A stretch of 64,000 bases of DNA from Kaistia dalseonensis (GTDB lineage Bacteria > Pseudomonadota > Alphaproteobacteria > Rhizobiales > Kaistiaceae), in assembly GCF_030814715.1 (NCBI RefSeq), contig NZ_JAUSVO010000003.1, positions 641,690 through 705,689 of the forward strand. The letters run 5' to 3'. The translations under genes and the position numbers were made by a program. The notes beneath the pieces are model-generated. The model did no database searches, had not been told where the DNA came from, and was given only the letters and a program-made list of their open reading frames with translations. This document shows positions 9,209 to 21,210 of this stretch, piece by piece; the stretch's first letter is position 1, and each line of letters starts with the position of its first letter.

Positions 9209-10225
9209 CTAGACACGCAGCAGTGTCTTGATGGCCCGGCGTTCGTCCATCGCCCTATAGCCTTCGGCCACCTCGGCGAGTGGCAGTTCCAGGTCGAATA
9301 CCTTGCCGGGATTGATCTTCCGGGTGAGCACAAGCTCCATCAGATGTGGCAGGAAGCGACGCACCGGCGCCGGTCCACCCAGCATGCCGACCTGGGTGAA
9401 GAACAGGTTCTGACCGTCGAAGGTGACGCCGTGGGGCACGCCGACATAGCCGACCATCGAGCCCGGACGGGCGACCTGCAGCGCCTGCTGCATGGATTCC
9501 TGCGTGCCGACGCATTCGAGCACGGAGTCCGCACCGATGCGGTTGGTCAATTGCTTGATCCTGGCAATGCCGGCCTCGCCGCGTTCGGCGACGATGTCGG
9601 TCGCGCCATATTCCAGAGCCAGATCCTGGCGGGTCTTGTGCCGGCTCATGGCGATGATACGGCCGGCACCCATCTGTTTGGCGGCCAGCACGCCCATCAG
9701 TCCCACGGCACCGTCGCCGACGACGACGACCGTCGAACCGGGCTGCACCCGCGCCGCATCGGCCGCATACCAACCGGTACCGAGAACATCGGAGGCTGCC
9801 AGGAGGCTCGGTATCAGGTCATCCGCGGGCATTTCGTCGGTCGCCACCAGCGTGCCGTCGGCCAGCGGCACGCGGGCATATTGCGCCTGCGCACCCGTCA
9901 TGAACTCGCGCTGCTCGCAGGACGACTGAAAGCCATGAGTGCAATGCGGGCAGGTATTGTCGGAAATCACGAAGGAGCCGACGACGAACTGGCCTGGCTT
10001 GACGGTCTTCACGGCGCCGCCGACTTCGAGCACGACGCCGCAATATTCGTGACCCATATGCATGGGCGCGGTCACCGTGTTGGCGCCCCGATAGGGCCAA
10101 AGGTCGGAACCGCAAACGCAGGTGGCCGAGAGCTTGATGATGGCATCGGTGGGCTTGAGGATCGCGGGCTCCGGCAGCTCTTCGTAGCGCACGTCGCCCG
10201 GCGCGTAGAGGGTCGTTCCAAACAT
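9209..10225 (-). CDS. zinc-dependent alcohol dehydrogenase (MDR family)
   Basis: A 338-residue medium-chain dehydrogenase. The catalytic zinc ligands are visible as CVCGSDL and GHEYCG; the cofactor Rossmann fold begins at VVVVGDGAVGLMGVLAA. The structural-zinc lobe reads DNTCPHCTHGFQSSC, so only three of the usual four cysteines are present and the first is replaced. That is a recurring feature of some glutathione-independent members, but structural zinc may be weak or missing here. It is the last gene of the operon beginning at the cupin gene (14296) and follows the flavodoxin gene by 41 bp. The substrate is unknown; the context of aldo/keto reductases and SDRs suggests aldehyde/alcohol interconversion. 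Confidence 0.92.
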   Translation of the reverse strand: MFGTTLYAPGDVRYEELPEPAILKPTDAIIKLSATCVCGSDLWPYRGANTVTAPMHMGHEYCGVVLEVGGAVKTVKPGQFVVGSFVISDNTCPHCTHGFQSSCEQREFMTGAQAQYARVPLADGTLVATDEMPADDLIPSLLAASDVLGTGWYAADAARVQPGSTVVVVGDGAVGLMGVLAAKQMGAGRIIAMSRHKTRQDLALEYGATDIVAERGEAGIARIKQLTNRIGADSVLECVGTQESMQQALQVARPGSMVGYVGVPHGVTFDGQNLFFTQVGMLGGPAPVRRFLPHLMELVLTRKINPGKVFDLELPLAEVAEGYRAMDERRAIKTLLRV

Positions 10226-10266
10226 CGTTTCGTCCTTGTTTTCAAGCGTTTTGGTTGGTCGAGCGG

Positions 10267-10840
10267 CTACGGCGTCAGCTTGCCGAGCCAGCCTGTTACC
10301 TGTTCGAGCGTGCGCCGTTCCTGATCCGCTTCCATCACGAAGGGGGCGGCGATACGGGCACCCGGCGCATGCCCGGCGATGACGGAGACACTGCTGCCGA
10401 CGCCATAGCCGCCATGGGTGATGAATGGCACAAGCGTCTTGCCCCGCAAGTCGTGCGCGGCCAGAAATGCGCGAATGACGGGTGGTGCAGTGGTGCCCCA
10501 GACGGGCAGGCCAAGATAGATTGTCTCGTACTGGTCGATGTGTTCGACACTGGCCCGCAAGGGAGGTCGAAAGCCGTCGGCCGTTTCCTGCCGAGCCTGT
10601 CCGACCGTCTGCTCGTAGTCCTCCGGATACGGAACAGCGGGCGCGATCTCGAAGATGACGGAACCTGTCGCGCGCCTGATCTGCCCGGCAATGACCCGCG
10701 TGTTGCCGGTCCGGCTGAAATAGGCGACCAGCGACGAGGCCGAGGACGGCCCTTCCAGCGCTCTTGCCGGGCCGACCGCGCCAAGCACGGCCATCACCGG
10801 CGCCAGGGCCAACGCCTGCAGGGCTGTCCGGCGCTTCAGT

Positions 10841-10848
<8 letters not shown>
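10267..10848 (-). CDS. exported flavodoxin-like protein
   Basis: A 193-residue protein with a twin-arginine-like N-terminus (MSELKRRTALQALALAPVM, then a hydrophobic stretch ending in ARA), followed by a flavodoxin fold: the FMN phosphate loop YFSRTGNTR, then YLGLPVWGTTAPP and FITHGGYGVG for the isoalloxazine loops. The RR motif and Ala-rich segment suggest Tat export with bound FMN (inference). Its start overlaps the end of the broken NAD(P)H-binding gene upstream. Flavodoxin-like proteins of this kind often sit with aldo/keto reductases in stress-response operons. Confidence 0.88.
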
Positions 10849-13022
<2,174 letters not shown>

Positions 13023-13026
<4 letters not shown>

Positions 13027-13880
13027 GGGCGGGCATCCTTCTGAGCTTGGCCGTTATCCGGGGCCAGTTCGCCGTATCGGTAGGAAGCGGTCACGCCGCC
13101 ATCCATCAGGAAGTCGCTGCCGGTGATGAAGGCGCCTTCGGGGCCCATCAGGAGCGCGCCGACAGTGCCGACCTCGTCCGGCGTAGCCGCACGCCCCACG
13201 GGGCAAAGCTCGATCATCCGTCGATAGCCCGCGCCACGCGGGCCGGTCAGTTCGTCCCGGGCGAGCGGCGTGATGACGATTCCGGGGCTGATCGTGTTGA
13301 TGCGTGCACCACGCTTGCCCCAGCGAACCGCCTCCGCCATCACGCGAAGCGAATTGCCACGCTTCGACAATTGGTAAGCGTTGAGCGAGTCCGTAACCGC
13401 GGATGGCTGCAGCCAGGGCAGTGCTAGCAACTGGTCGGCGGGCGTCGTCGCCAGCGCCCTGTTCTGATCTTCGGTGAGCGCGCCCAGCCGGTGGCCGGAC
13501 TGGGAGGCGATGACGACCCCGCTGCCACCCTTGGCGATCACGGCGCCAAACGCCTCGAGCACCAGCGCCGTGCCGTAGAGATCGACCTTGAGGATCGTCT
13601 CGGGACTGGCCTGCGAGGGCGAAACGCCGGCCGCGTGGATCAGCCCGGTCACGTCCCCCAGCGCCGTCGCAGTCTCGACAAGCGCCTCGACGGAACCGCG
13701 CGATGATACATCAACGGCCGCAGTGCTGACCTCGAAGCCGGCATCGAGCAAGACTTTGGCGGCCGTCTCGGCATTCTCAAGCCGCAGGTCGGCGAGCAAA
13801 ACATGCTTGCCCGAGCTGACGCGGCGGGCAATGGCCTGGCCGATCGAGCCCGCGCCAATCACAACAGTCACGTCGGTCAT
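13023..13880 (-). CDS. SDR family oxidoreductase
   Basis: A 285-residue short-chain dehydrogenase with a slightly unusual cofactor motif [12 protein letters not shown] in place of TGxxxGIG, the HAAG motif where NNAG is usual, catalytic Ser in VIASQSG, and the Tyr-Lys pair in YQLSKRG. The C-terminal part [20 protein letters not shown] is typical of SDRs acting on small alcohols or ketones. ATG at 13880 overlaps the cupin gene's TGA, placing it second in the operon. Confidence 0.9.
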
Positions 13881-14296
13881 CGGCCTGGCTTTCCTTCGAC
13901 CTCGATGCCGTATTGCGCGTCGCTGACATGCTCCATCCAGTCGACCGCCTTGCCGTCGAGGGATTCCTGGATCGCGATATGGCTCATTGCTGTCGCGGCA
14001 CTGGCGCCGTGCCAGTGCTTTTCCCCCGGCGCGAAGCGAACCACGTCACCCGGCAGCACCGTTTCTATCGGGCCATCCGCTTTCTGCACCAGACCACGTC
14101 CGGCCGTGATGATCAGCGTCTGCCCGAGCGGATGGGTATGCCAGGCGGTGCGAGCGCCCGGCTCGAAGGTCACAGCGTTTCCGGCCATGATGCTGGGGGC
14201 TTCAACCGGATAGAGCGGATCGATCCTGACTGTTCCGGTAAACCAGTCAGCCGGCCCCTTGGCGGAGGGCTGCGAACCTGCGCGCTGAATCTTCAT
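13877..14296 (-). CDS. cupin domain protein
   Basis: A 139-residue small cupin. The first metal motif is visible as [20 protein letters not shown] and the second as [17 protein letters not shown], giving the usual His/His/Glu-or-Gln/His set. The start ATG at 14296 is well supported by AAGGAG seven bases upstream; the frame extends further but without a better start. It is the first gene of the leftward operon and faces a LysR gene. Related cupins beside LysR/AKR genes respond to carbonyl or quinone stress, but no substrate can be read from the sequence. Confidence 0.9.
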   Translation of the reverse strand: MKIQRAGSQPSAKGPADWFTGTVRIDPLYPVEAPSIMAGNAVTFEPGARTAWHTHPLGQTLIITAGRGLVQKADGPIETVLPGDVVRFAPGEKHWHGASAATAMSHIAIQESLDGKAVDWMEHVSDAQYGIEVEGKPGR

Positions 14297-14372
14297 GAGG
14301 GCTCTCCTTGCTGCGACGACAAGGTAAGCCCGTCGCACTCAGCTGATTAGTGGCGTCATCCTGCTTGAGCCT

Positions 14373-14387
14373 ATGAATGGGATTCAT
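14373..14387. promoter_or_regulatory. palindrome in divergent cupin/LysR promoter, site 1
   Basis: A perfect dyad ATGAAT-GGG-ATTCAT lies 77 bp upstream of the cupin start. The half-site ATTCAT recurs in the second dyad at the LysR gene start, suggesting both are bound by the same regulator. Confidence 0.5.
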
Positions 14388-14488
14388 GGAACGACGGGGA
14401 GTCGGACAGCGCATTGTCCGTTGCCAGAGAGCCGTTCGGCGCTCATCGTGAGCGCGATGGATGACGAAATGGGCGCTTCATGATACCG

Positions 14489-14498
14489 ATTCATGAAT
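14489..14498. promoter_or_regulatory. palindrome overlapping the LysR gene start, site 2
   Basis: The 10-bp palindrome ATTCATGAAT ends inside the ATG of the LysR gene (14497-14499). It carries the same ATTCAT half-site as the dyad 100 bp upstream. Its position would let the protein repress its own gene. Confidence 0.5.
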
Positions 14499-15393
14499 GG
14501 ACCGCGATAATGTTGCCGACCTCATAGCCTTCATAACGGTCGCCCAGGACCGGAGCTTCACGCGCGCAGCGGCGCGCCTGGGCGTGTCCCAATCGGCACT
14601 CAGTCACGCGCTCCGCCGTCTCGAAAAGCGTCTGGGCGTCCGGCTCCTGACGCGCAGCACCCGAAGCGTGTCGCCCACCGACGCAGGCGAGCGCCTGCTC
14701 GCGACGGTCGAGCCTCGGTTTCGGGAAGTCGACGCCGCGCTCGAACAGGTCAGCGAGTTTCGCGACAAGCCGGCGGGCACGATCCGGCTGAGTGCCGGCG
14801 AGCACGCCATCAATTCGGTGCTTTGGCCCAGGCTGCAGGATTTCACCAAAAGCTACCCGGATATCCAGCTGGAGATCATCGCCGAGAACGGCTTCGTCGA
14901 CATTGTCGCGCAGCGCTACGACGCGGGCGTGCGCCTTGGCGAGCAATTGGCGAAAGACATGATCGCCGTCAGGATCGGGCCGGACTGGCGCATGGCCGTC
15001 GTGGGTTCCCCGGACTATTTCGAAGGCCGAACATTGCCTTCAAGCCCTCACGATCTGACGGAGCATGTCTGCATCAATCTGCGCCTACCAACCTATGGTG
15101 GCAACTACGCGTGGGAGTTCGAGCATGGTGGCCGCCGGCTCAATGTGAGGGTGGATGGCCAGCTGACGTTCAGCAGCAGCCATCACATGCTTTCGGCGGC
15201 TCTCGTCGGATCAGGCTTGGCATGCATTCCAGAGGACATGGTAATGCCGCATGTCGAAGCCGGCGAACTGGTCCGAGTTCTCGGCGACTGGATGCCGATC
15301 TTTGACGGCTATCACCTCTACTACCCCAGCCGGCGCCAAACCTCGCCGGCTTTCGCGAGGCTGATCGAAGCTCTACGATTCCGGCTTGCTTAG
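14497..15393 (+). CDS. LysR-family transcriptional regulator
   Basis: A 298-residue LysR regulator (HTH: FTRAAARLGVSQSALSHALR, then LGVRLLTRSTRSVSPTDAGE) with a full substrate-binding domain. It is divergent from the reductase/cupin operon and is probably its regulator, a very common arrangement. A palindrome overlaps its start codon and no clear Shine-Dalgarno sequence precedes it, so translation may be leaderless or the operator may double as an autoregulatory site. Confidence 0.93.
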   Translation: MDRDNVADLIAFITVAQDRSFTRAAARLGVSQSALSHALRRLEKRLGVRLLTRSTRSVSPTDAGERLLATVEPRFREVDAALEQVSEFRDKPAGTIRLSAGEHAINSVLWPRLQDFTKSYPDIQLEIIAENGFVDIVAQRYDAGVRLGEQLAKDMIAVRIGPDWRMAVVGSPDYFEGRTLPSSPHDLTEHVCINLRLPTYGGNYAWEFEHGGRRLNVRVDGQLTFSSSHHMLSAALVGSGLACIPEDMVMPHVEAGELVRVLGDWMPIFDGYHLYYPSRRQTSPAFARLIEALRFRLA

Positions 15394-15594
15394 CCTGCTC
15401 ACAAGGGCGGGAGCCATTCGTCAAGTTAGCTTTGGGAGAGGTTGGCTTTCTTGAATGTCCGTTCTGGGCGTTCACCCCGTAGTCCGCTCTTGACGCATGT
15501 CACACATCGGCCCTGTCTCAAGTGCTCACGGTTACGCCATGCCATAAAATCAAAGGAGTGGTGTTTGCTGAGAGAAGTACAGAGCGGGTGGAGG

Positions 15595-15891
15595 GCCGTA
15601 ACCTCGTCCCGTAACGCCCGTGCGGAGCACTTCGACGGATCAAGCCGCCGGACGACATGCGCATGATAGGTCAATGGGCGATCGGCAGCACTTTGCAGAT
15701 CGGCTCGACCCCATACGCATCGCGATGATCATCGATGAACGCGATCATGTCTTCGACCGGCGGTCGAGCTCCGCCGCAATCGACACGATCGCCTGCCAGC
15801 GCGAAGGGTGTTCAGCCTCGTGATCCAGCACTATCCGCACCGCCCGGGCACGCACCTCAGGCGAAAACTTGTTCGTCGTCTTGCTCGTCAT
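15595..15891 (-). mobile_element. IS3-family insertion sequence remnant
   Basis: On the minus strand, ATG at 15891 opens an OrfA-like reading frame ([20 protein letters not shown], then [16 protein letters not shown]) typical of the N-terminus of IS3-family OrfA. It jumps directly to the end of OrfA (RRSKT stop at 15745), so about half of OrfA has been deleted. The OrfB start ([20 protein letters not shown]) overlaps that stop as ATGA, and continues after a one-base frameshift as TYHAHVVRRLDPSK before similarity ends near 15595. No inverted terminal repeats could be identified. The element is inert. Confidence 0.75.
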
Positions 15892-16162
15892 AGCCCCATC
15901 CTCTCAGGAGTTGGAGCCTCCGACAAAGCCGGGGCAGTTCAGTCGGCAGTGCGGCAGCTTTCGACCAATCTCGGTCATCCGCCCGCTCTCGCCGGCTTCC
16001 TGAAAGCGGGCGCCGGGTTGATCATCGTTGAACGGCTGCCGCATCAACATTGCCTGCCGACCTGCTCTCTGGGAGGCCTGAGTTCGCATCGCTCACGCGA
16101 CATGAGTTTGCCGCCGAAAGCATGCGAGGCCCGAACCCGCCCCTCGCACACCCTCGCGCGCA
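15892..16162. other. intergenic region downstream of the SDR gene
   Basis: About 270 bp with no recognisable gene between the IS remnant and the 3' end of the SDR gene. It may contain further decayed insertion-sequence DNA, but no family could be named. Confidence 0.4.
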
Positions 16163-16924
16163 TCAGAGGCGGAAGCCGCCTGAGACTTCGATCCGCTGCC
16201 CGTTCACCCAGCGAAAGTCGTCGGACAGCAAAGCTGCGATGACCGGCCCCACTTCCTCGGGCCCTCCGACGCGCTCCAGCGCCGTCTGCGAGGCGATGGC
16301 CTTGTTGATCTCCGGATTGTCCCGAGTAGCGCCGCCGCTAAAATCGGTTGCTATGGCCCCCGGCGCCACGACGTTCACGGTAATGCCGCGCGGCCCGAGC
16401 TCCAGCGCCATGTAGCGGGTCAGCGTCTCCACCGCCGCCTTGATCGGTCCATATATGGTCCGTCCCGGCAGGCTGAAGCGGGCAAGCCCTGAAGAGATGT
16501 TCACGATGCGGCCGCCATCGTTCATCAGCGGCAGCAGCTTCTGGGTGAGCAGATAGGGGGCCTTGAAGTGAACGGCGAACAGCGCGTCGATCTCCTCCCC
16601 GGTCCCATTCGCCAGCGTCGCGGTTGACGATGTGCCAGCATTGTTCACGAGATAATCGAAGCGATTCGCGCCCAGAGTGGCGAGCGCCTCACCGACGACG
16701 GCGACGAAGCTGTCAAAGCTTTCTGAACGGCTCACGTCGAGCTGCAAGGCCACTGCATTTGCGCCTGCCGCCCGGACGGCTTCGACCACCTTTGCGGCTT
16801 CATCCTGCCGACTATTGTAGGTGACGATGGAAGACACGCCCCGCTCGGCGAGGCGGAGCACGGCGTCCCTGCCGATCCCGCGGCTGCTACCCGTGACGAT
16901 GGCGATGCGTGCAGATGTAGACAT
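16163..16924 (-). CDS. SDR family oxidoreductase
   Basis: A 253-residue classical SDR: the cofactor motif TGSSRGIG, LVNNAGTS, catalytic Ser in NISSGLA, Tyr/Lys in YGPIKAA, and the C-terminal NGQRIEVSGGFRL, typical of the 3-oxoacyl-ACP-reductase-like group. It is transcribed divergently from the LysR gene at 17030, which probably controls it. Confidence 0.92.
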   Translation of the reverse strand: MSTSARIAIVTGSSRGIGRDAVLRLAERGVSSIVTYNSRQDEAAKVVEAVRAAGANAVALQLDVSRSESFDSFVAVVGEALATLGANRFDYLVNNAGTSSTATLANGTGEEIDALFAVHFKAPYLLTQKLLPLMNDGGRIVNISSGLARFSLPGRTIYGPIKAAVETLTRYMALELGPRGITVNVVAPGAIATDFSGGATRDNPEINKAIASQTALERVGGPEEVGPVIAALLSDDFRWVNGQRIEVSGGFRL

Positions 16925-17029
16925 GGTGTTTTCTCCGATTGTTTGCGTCCCTGTATATTATGGTCCCCGCGCAGGACATTTAGACCGAATGATCAGACAT
17001 CACTGTTCCGCAGGGAGGAACAAAACATC

Positions 17030-17923
17030 ATGGACCGGCTGACCGCTCTTGAGCTGTTCGTGCGTATCGTGGACCGCGGAAGCTTCAGTGCTGCAGCGGC
17101 TGACCTCGGCATGTCCCGCCCCGCCGCGACGGCGACGATTCAGGCACTGGAGCGGCGGCTCGGCGCCCGCCTGCTCCACCGTACGACGCGGCAGGTTCGG
17201 CCGACGAGCGAAGGCGATGCCTATTACCGACGCTGCACGGCGATCCTCGCCGATCTGGAAGATGCGGACCAGACCGCCTCCGGGACCGTATCCGGTCGGT
17301 TGCGCGTCGATGTCGCAGGGTCGCTTGCCAGGACCATGTTGCTGCCGGGGCTTCCCGACTTTCTGGCGCAGCATCCCCGGCTGAGCATCCATCTCAGCGA
17401 AGGCGAGCGCTACGTCGATCTCGTGCGAGAGGGGGTGGACTGCGTGGTGCGCGCAGGAACGCTCGCCGACAGCAGCATGGTCGCCCGGCGCCTTGGCACG
17501 ATCGAGGAGATCACCTGCGCCAGTCCCGCCTATCTTGAGCGTTACGGCGTTCCCTTAGCGCCCGACCGGCTAGCGGGGCATCAAATGATCGGCTTCGTGT
17601 CCTCCCGCACCGGCCGACCCTTACCTCTGGAGTTCACCGTCGATGGCGCGGTCGTGGAGGTGGCGTTGCCGGCACGTCTGCTCGTCAGCGGTGCGGACAT
17701 GAGCGCCGCGGCGGCACGACTGGGGTGCGGGATGGTTCAGGCGCCGCGCTATCGCTTCGCCGACGATCTCGCATCCGGCGCCTTGGTCGAGGTCATGGCG
17801 GATTATCGGCCAGTGCCGACGCCCATATCGATCCTGTTCCCGGACAATCGGCACTTGTCGCCGAAGGTCAGGGTGTTCGTTGACTGGGCGACCGAGACGC
17901 TTGCGCCGTTTCTGTCCCGCTGA
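17030..17923 (+). CDS. LysR-family transcriptional regulator
   Basis: A 297-residue LysR regulator starting MDRLTALELFVRIVDRGSF, preceded by CAGGGAGGAAC, which fixes the start at 17030 rather than further upstream. The wing region reads LLHRTTRQVRPTSEGDAYYR. It belongs to the same RTTR...T..G..YY subgroup as the regulator at 7383 and is divergent from the SDR gene at 16163, its likely target. Confidence 0.93.
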   Translation: MDRLTALELFVRIVDRGSFSAAAADLGMSRPAATATIQALERRLGARLLHRTTRQVRPTSEGDAYYRRCTAILADLEDADQTASGTVSGRLRVDVAGSLARTMLLPGLPDFLAQHPRLSIHLSEGERYVDLVREGVDCVVRAGTLADSSMVARRLGTIEEITCASPAYLERYGVPLAPDRLAGHQMIGFVSSRTGRPLPLEFTVDGAVVEVALPARLLVSGADMSAAAARLGCGMVQAPRYRFADDLASGALVEVMADYRPVPTPISILFPDNRHLSPKVRVFVDWATETLAPFLSR

Positions 17924-18297
17924 AGAGATGGACTAGCCGCTGTGAGCGGTCTCCGATCAGGTTGCGCGACATTGGCGGAACGCGTGCATGGCTGAGCATT
18001 CCTGCGAAATGATGCGCTTGAACCCGACGGTGTACCGCTGGGCGTCGACATCATGATTTACACGATGAGGGCGGCCAGCCAGTCGGACGGTGGCTCACGG
18101 TAAAAGCTGCCCTAGGTCTGGCGCGGCGCGAACGTCAGATTAGTCCCATGAAGCGGCATTCGCTCTCGGCGGCACCCGACCAATCTCTGTCGGTCGCTGA
18201 ACACTGCTGAAACGTCGTCTCACGACAGAAATGCTCGTTCGCGAGCAGGATGGCGATCCGCTAAATTGCGCGTTGTCTTCGCTGTTCATGACAGCTT
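17924..18297. other. intergenic region, no gene recognised
   Basis: About 370 bp between the LysR gene and the 3' end of the convergent AraC gene. No recognisable protein, RNA or terminator with a clear stem was found. Confidence 0.4.
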
Positions 18298-19302
18298 TCA
18301 CGACGACGCAGTGCGAAAACCTTCCGGGGTCATCCCTGCCCAACTGCGAAAGGCACGGTAGAAAGAGTTCGGCTCGTCAAAGCCTAGCAAGAAGGATATT
18401 TCGGCAATCGGCATCCTCGTCTTGCGGAGATAATGCCGCGCCAGCGCGTTGCGAGTGCCTCTCAAAATCTCCTGAAAGCTGGTGCCCTCAGCTTCGATCC
18501 GCCGCTGGAGGCTGCGCTTGCTCAAGCCTAGCTTCGAGGCGATCGCGTCCATGCCGATCAACCCGCTCGGCAAGCCTTCGAGCAGAACTGCGTGGACTCG
18601 CTCCGCTGTCTTCACATCTGCGTCCAGATCGGCAAGTCGCTGTCGCAAGTCTGGCTCGAACATCGACCACATCGCATTGTTCGAGGTCAGGAACGGCATT
18701 GCTGCATCGCGCGCATCAAAAACCACCCGATGGCTGTTAGCCCGACGGATACGAATTCCGAGAAATTCCTCATATGGTGCCAGCGGCCCCGGCACGGTGC
18801 CGATCGAGAATTCAATCGGTCGGATCGTCTCCCGTGTTCCCATCCGCGCCAGTTGAACGGTGAACAGAAGTTCCATCATCACTAGCGACGGCGGCGGCGT
18901 CCACGGCGCATCCAACCAGCTGAACTCCGCCGTCACCCGGTCGGGCTCTTGCACCACGCCGAGCCGGATAGGCCCGATCAGCGCCTTATATTTTGCGATG
19001 CGCTGCAAGGCCACCAGCAGGTTCGGGCTGCACAACGCCGCGAAAAGGGGCGGCAAGAACGATTCCGCTCTCACGCCGGTGCACAAACGTAGGGGCAACA
19101 ATGGATCGGCCAAGGCGTCCTCGATACTCGCCCATAGCCTGTAGTAGTCTTCGGAAGGCAGGCGCACAGACGGCTGTGTCAGCAAATCATCCGATAGTCC
19201 CGCCCGGCGCAGCACATCGGCGGGGCGCAAGCCAAGATCGGCCAATAGCGTGCGCCATGTCGTATCGAGCGCGTAAAGCGGATGTGGCGTAGTCACCATC
19301 AA
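18298..19302 (-). CDS. AraC-family transcriptional regulator
   Basis: A 334-residue AraC regulator with the N-terminal Arabinose_bd/OruR-like domain (LADPLLPLRLCTGVRAESFL) and a C-terminal AraC HTH (ASKLGLSKRSLQRRIEAEGT, then ISFLLGFDEPNSFYRAFRSW). The adjacent SDR gene (19357-20178) lies upstream on the same strand, and the regulator probably governs it. Confidence 0.92.
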   Translation of the reverse strand: MMVTTPHPLYALDTTWRTLLADLGLRPADVLRRAGLSDDLLTQPSVRLPSEDYYRLWASIEDALADPLLPLRLCTGVRAESFLPPLFAALCSPNLLVALQRIAKYKALIGPIRLGVVQEPDRVTAEFSWLDAPWTPPPSLVMMELLFTVQLARMGTRETIRPIEFSIGTVPGPLAPYEEFLGIRIRRANSHRVVFDARDAAMPFLTSNNAMWSMFEPDLRQRLADLDADVKTAERVHAVLLEGLPSGLIGMDAIASKLGLSKRSLQRRIEAEGTSFQEILRGTRNALARHYLRKTRMPIAEISFLLGFDEPNSFYRAFRSWAGMTPEGFRTASS

Positions 19303-19356
19303 TGCACCTGGATTATTTTGCGTAGCCTAACCCGCCAATCGTTCCCGGTGAACGCC

Positions 19357-20178
19357 TCAGGTTGCCAGGTTGAACGTCGCGCGCATGGCGGCGAAGAATG
19401 ATTCGTCATCGGTTGCCTGCCGCGCAGTGATCTGCTGGACGGCGTCGTCACCAGCGGCATAACGCAACCGGTCGCTGTGATCGGTCGTGGCGTGATAGAC
19501 GATTTCTGCGATACGCTCGGGCGTCGAGCCCTGCGCCATGGCCGGGCCCATCACATCAAGCACACACTGGATCAGCGGCTGATATTCCGCAATTGCCGGA
19601 TCATTGCTGAAATCAAGTGAGCGTCCGCCAAAGTCGGTCTGCATCCCGCCCGGCTCGATCAGCTTCACGCGGACGCCGAGCGGGGCCATCTCGTACATCA
19701 GCGCTTCCGTCAGCCCTTCGACGGCGAATTTGCTCCCATGGTACAGCGTACCGAGCGGGAAGGCGAACCGCCCGCCAACCGAGGCGACATTGACGATTGT
19801 ACCGCCATGCAGGGCGCGGAAATGCGGGATCAGCGCTTGCGTCGTCGCCAGCAGCCCCAGTACGTTGACCTCGAATTGGCGCCGAATCTTATCGGCAGGC
19901 GTCACTTCCAGAGGGCCGTAGGCGCCGTAGCCGGCATTGTTCACCAGCGCGTCGATCCGTCCGAACCGCGCGATGCCGGCCTGGACCGCAGCGTCGATTG
20001 AAGCGGTATCCTGAACGTCGAGGCGCGTCACCAGCACATTGTCGAGCGCGTTGAGCGCTCTCTCTTGATCGGGCGAGCGCATGGTGGCGATGACGTTCCA
20101 GCCTTGGGCATGGAATTGCATGGCCGTTGCGCGACCGAGGCCGCTCGAGGCGCCGGTGATGAGGATTGTCTGTGCCAT
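19357..20178 (-). CDS. SDR family oxidoreductase
   Basis: A 273-residue SDR: TGASSGLG cofactor motif, LVNNAGYGAYG, catalytic Ser in NVASVGG, and YHGSKFA. The long C-terminal region after LIEPGGMQTDFGG is typical of the retinol/17-beta-HSD-like SDR group. The start at 20178 is supported by AAGGAAG upstream; an in-frame ATG 25 codons earlier has no such signal. It is followed 54 bp later by the AraC gene. Confidence 0.92.
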   Translation of the reverse strand: MAQTILITGASSGLGRATAMQFHAQGWNVIATMRSPDQERALNALDNVLVTRLDVQDTASIDAAVQAGIARFGRIDALVNNAGYGAYGPLEVTPADKIRRQFEVNVLGLLATTQALIPHFRALHGGTIVNVASVGGRFAFPLGTLYHGSKFAVEGLTEALMYEMAPLGVRVKLIEPGGMQTDFGGRSLDFSNDPAIAEYQPLIQCVLDVMGPAMAQGSTPERIAEIVYHATTDHSDRLRYAAGDDAVQQITARQATDDESFFAAMRATFNLAT

Positions 20179-20394
20179 GTTCGCTTCCTTTCTGACTTGA
20201 TGAGCGAACATCTGGCCTGTGGCGGTCAATCCCGCAGTCGCAGAGGACGCCATTGCGCTATCCGATCGCGACAGCTAGCGGATCAGAGGATTTATGAACG
20301 GGCCAACGGGGGCAGCCATCAACGGTCATCTCGGGTCAGGAATCGTGGTTATGCCTCGTCAGACAATACGCCTGCGGTCCTTTCGCGGCCCGGC

Positions 20395-20539
20395 CTCGGG
20401 TGGCCTTCTTGGCGCCCGGTATCATCGCCGCCATTCTTGATGGCCGGCAGCCGGTCGAACTCACGGCGAACAAGCTCATGGCCGATACTCGTCTTCCGAT
20501 CGACTGGGCGGGACAGCGCCAGGCGCTTGGGTTCGAGTA
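20395..20539 (+). pseudogene. serine recombinase, C-terminal remnant A
   Basis: In one frame this segment encodes RPRVAFLAPGIIAAILDGRQ, followed by ANKLMADTRLPIDWAGQRQA and a stop at 20539. This is the characteristic tail of large serine-recombinase (resolvase/DNA-invertase) family proteins found on alphaproteobacterial islands: APxIVxAILxGRQP ... L ... W..QR..L. The catalytic N-terminal domain and the rest of the gene are missing. Confidence 0.65.
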
Positions 20540-20999
20540 GCGGTCTCACGGACCGCTTGGCGACACGATCAAAGAACCCGATAAATCGATGCCGGCTGGG
20601 GGAATACTGCCAGCCGGCCCTGCCGTCGCTCCAGCCAGAAACGTCCCATGGCCTCCCACGATTTCCGTAGCCCGTTGGTCGCTCGGGCGGCAGCGATGCC
20701 GCTGGTAGTGATGCGAAACCAAAGTTCTTCGGAGTCGCCTGGCTGCCCTGCGGTTGTCGCCTCCTGCCGCGCTCAGACACGCTGGCAAGCGCGCAGTCTG
20801 CGAACGCCCGGTCCCAGCCCGCCTGGCTTCGGTATTGGCGAAAGCCGACGGGGAGACGCGGCCGAGAGAGCGGCGCGGAATCGGCGCCTAAAACGTCTCC
20901 TGAAACCACGCCGGCGATGAGGCAGCCGCAACGCGCGGAAATGTCGGGCCAATTCGCAGCGTCAAAAGACAAAAAGAGCAATAATATCAATTTGTTAAT
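20395..20999 (+). repeat. diverged ~600-bp direct repeat, copy A
   Basis: This block matches 26047-26626 in the same orientation over most of its length. Both begin with the last codons of a serine-recombinase gene and end with a near-identical stretch beginning GATGAGGCAGCCGCAA and continuing through AATTCGCAGCGTCAAAAGAC to the TGATGGCGG that in copy B is the end of a tRNA-Ser sequence. Identity is high in the last 90 bp and clearly lower in the middle. The two copies flank the AraC/arylsulfatase cassette. Confidence 0.7.
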
Positions 21000-21210
21000 T
21001 GATGGCGGCGGACGCAGTCCGTTGCAAACCCGTCTCTGCCTGCATTCCCTGTTCGGAGCAGAAACGCCAGAGAGCGTCTTTCTCTCGGCTCGGATGGGGA
21101 CGCCCGCTAGAAAATGACGCTGTTTCCGTGGGTTACCCGAAATCCTCTGTTGAATTGATGGGCCGATTTTCCGACTCTGGAGCGGCGTTCGCAGTCGCTA
21201 TCAGGGAAAA

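Noticed and set aside
9209..10225. Non-functional alcohol dehydrogenase because a structural-zinc Cys is missing
   Set aside because: The catalytic zinc ligands and Rossmann motif are intact and such loss occurs in active members of the family.
20349..20990. Long minus-strand frames over both ~600-bp repeat blocks (also 25901-26677)
   Set aside because: They lie antisense to the recombinase remnants and end at the tRNA-like sequence; composition is low-complexity and lacks domains.
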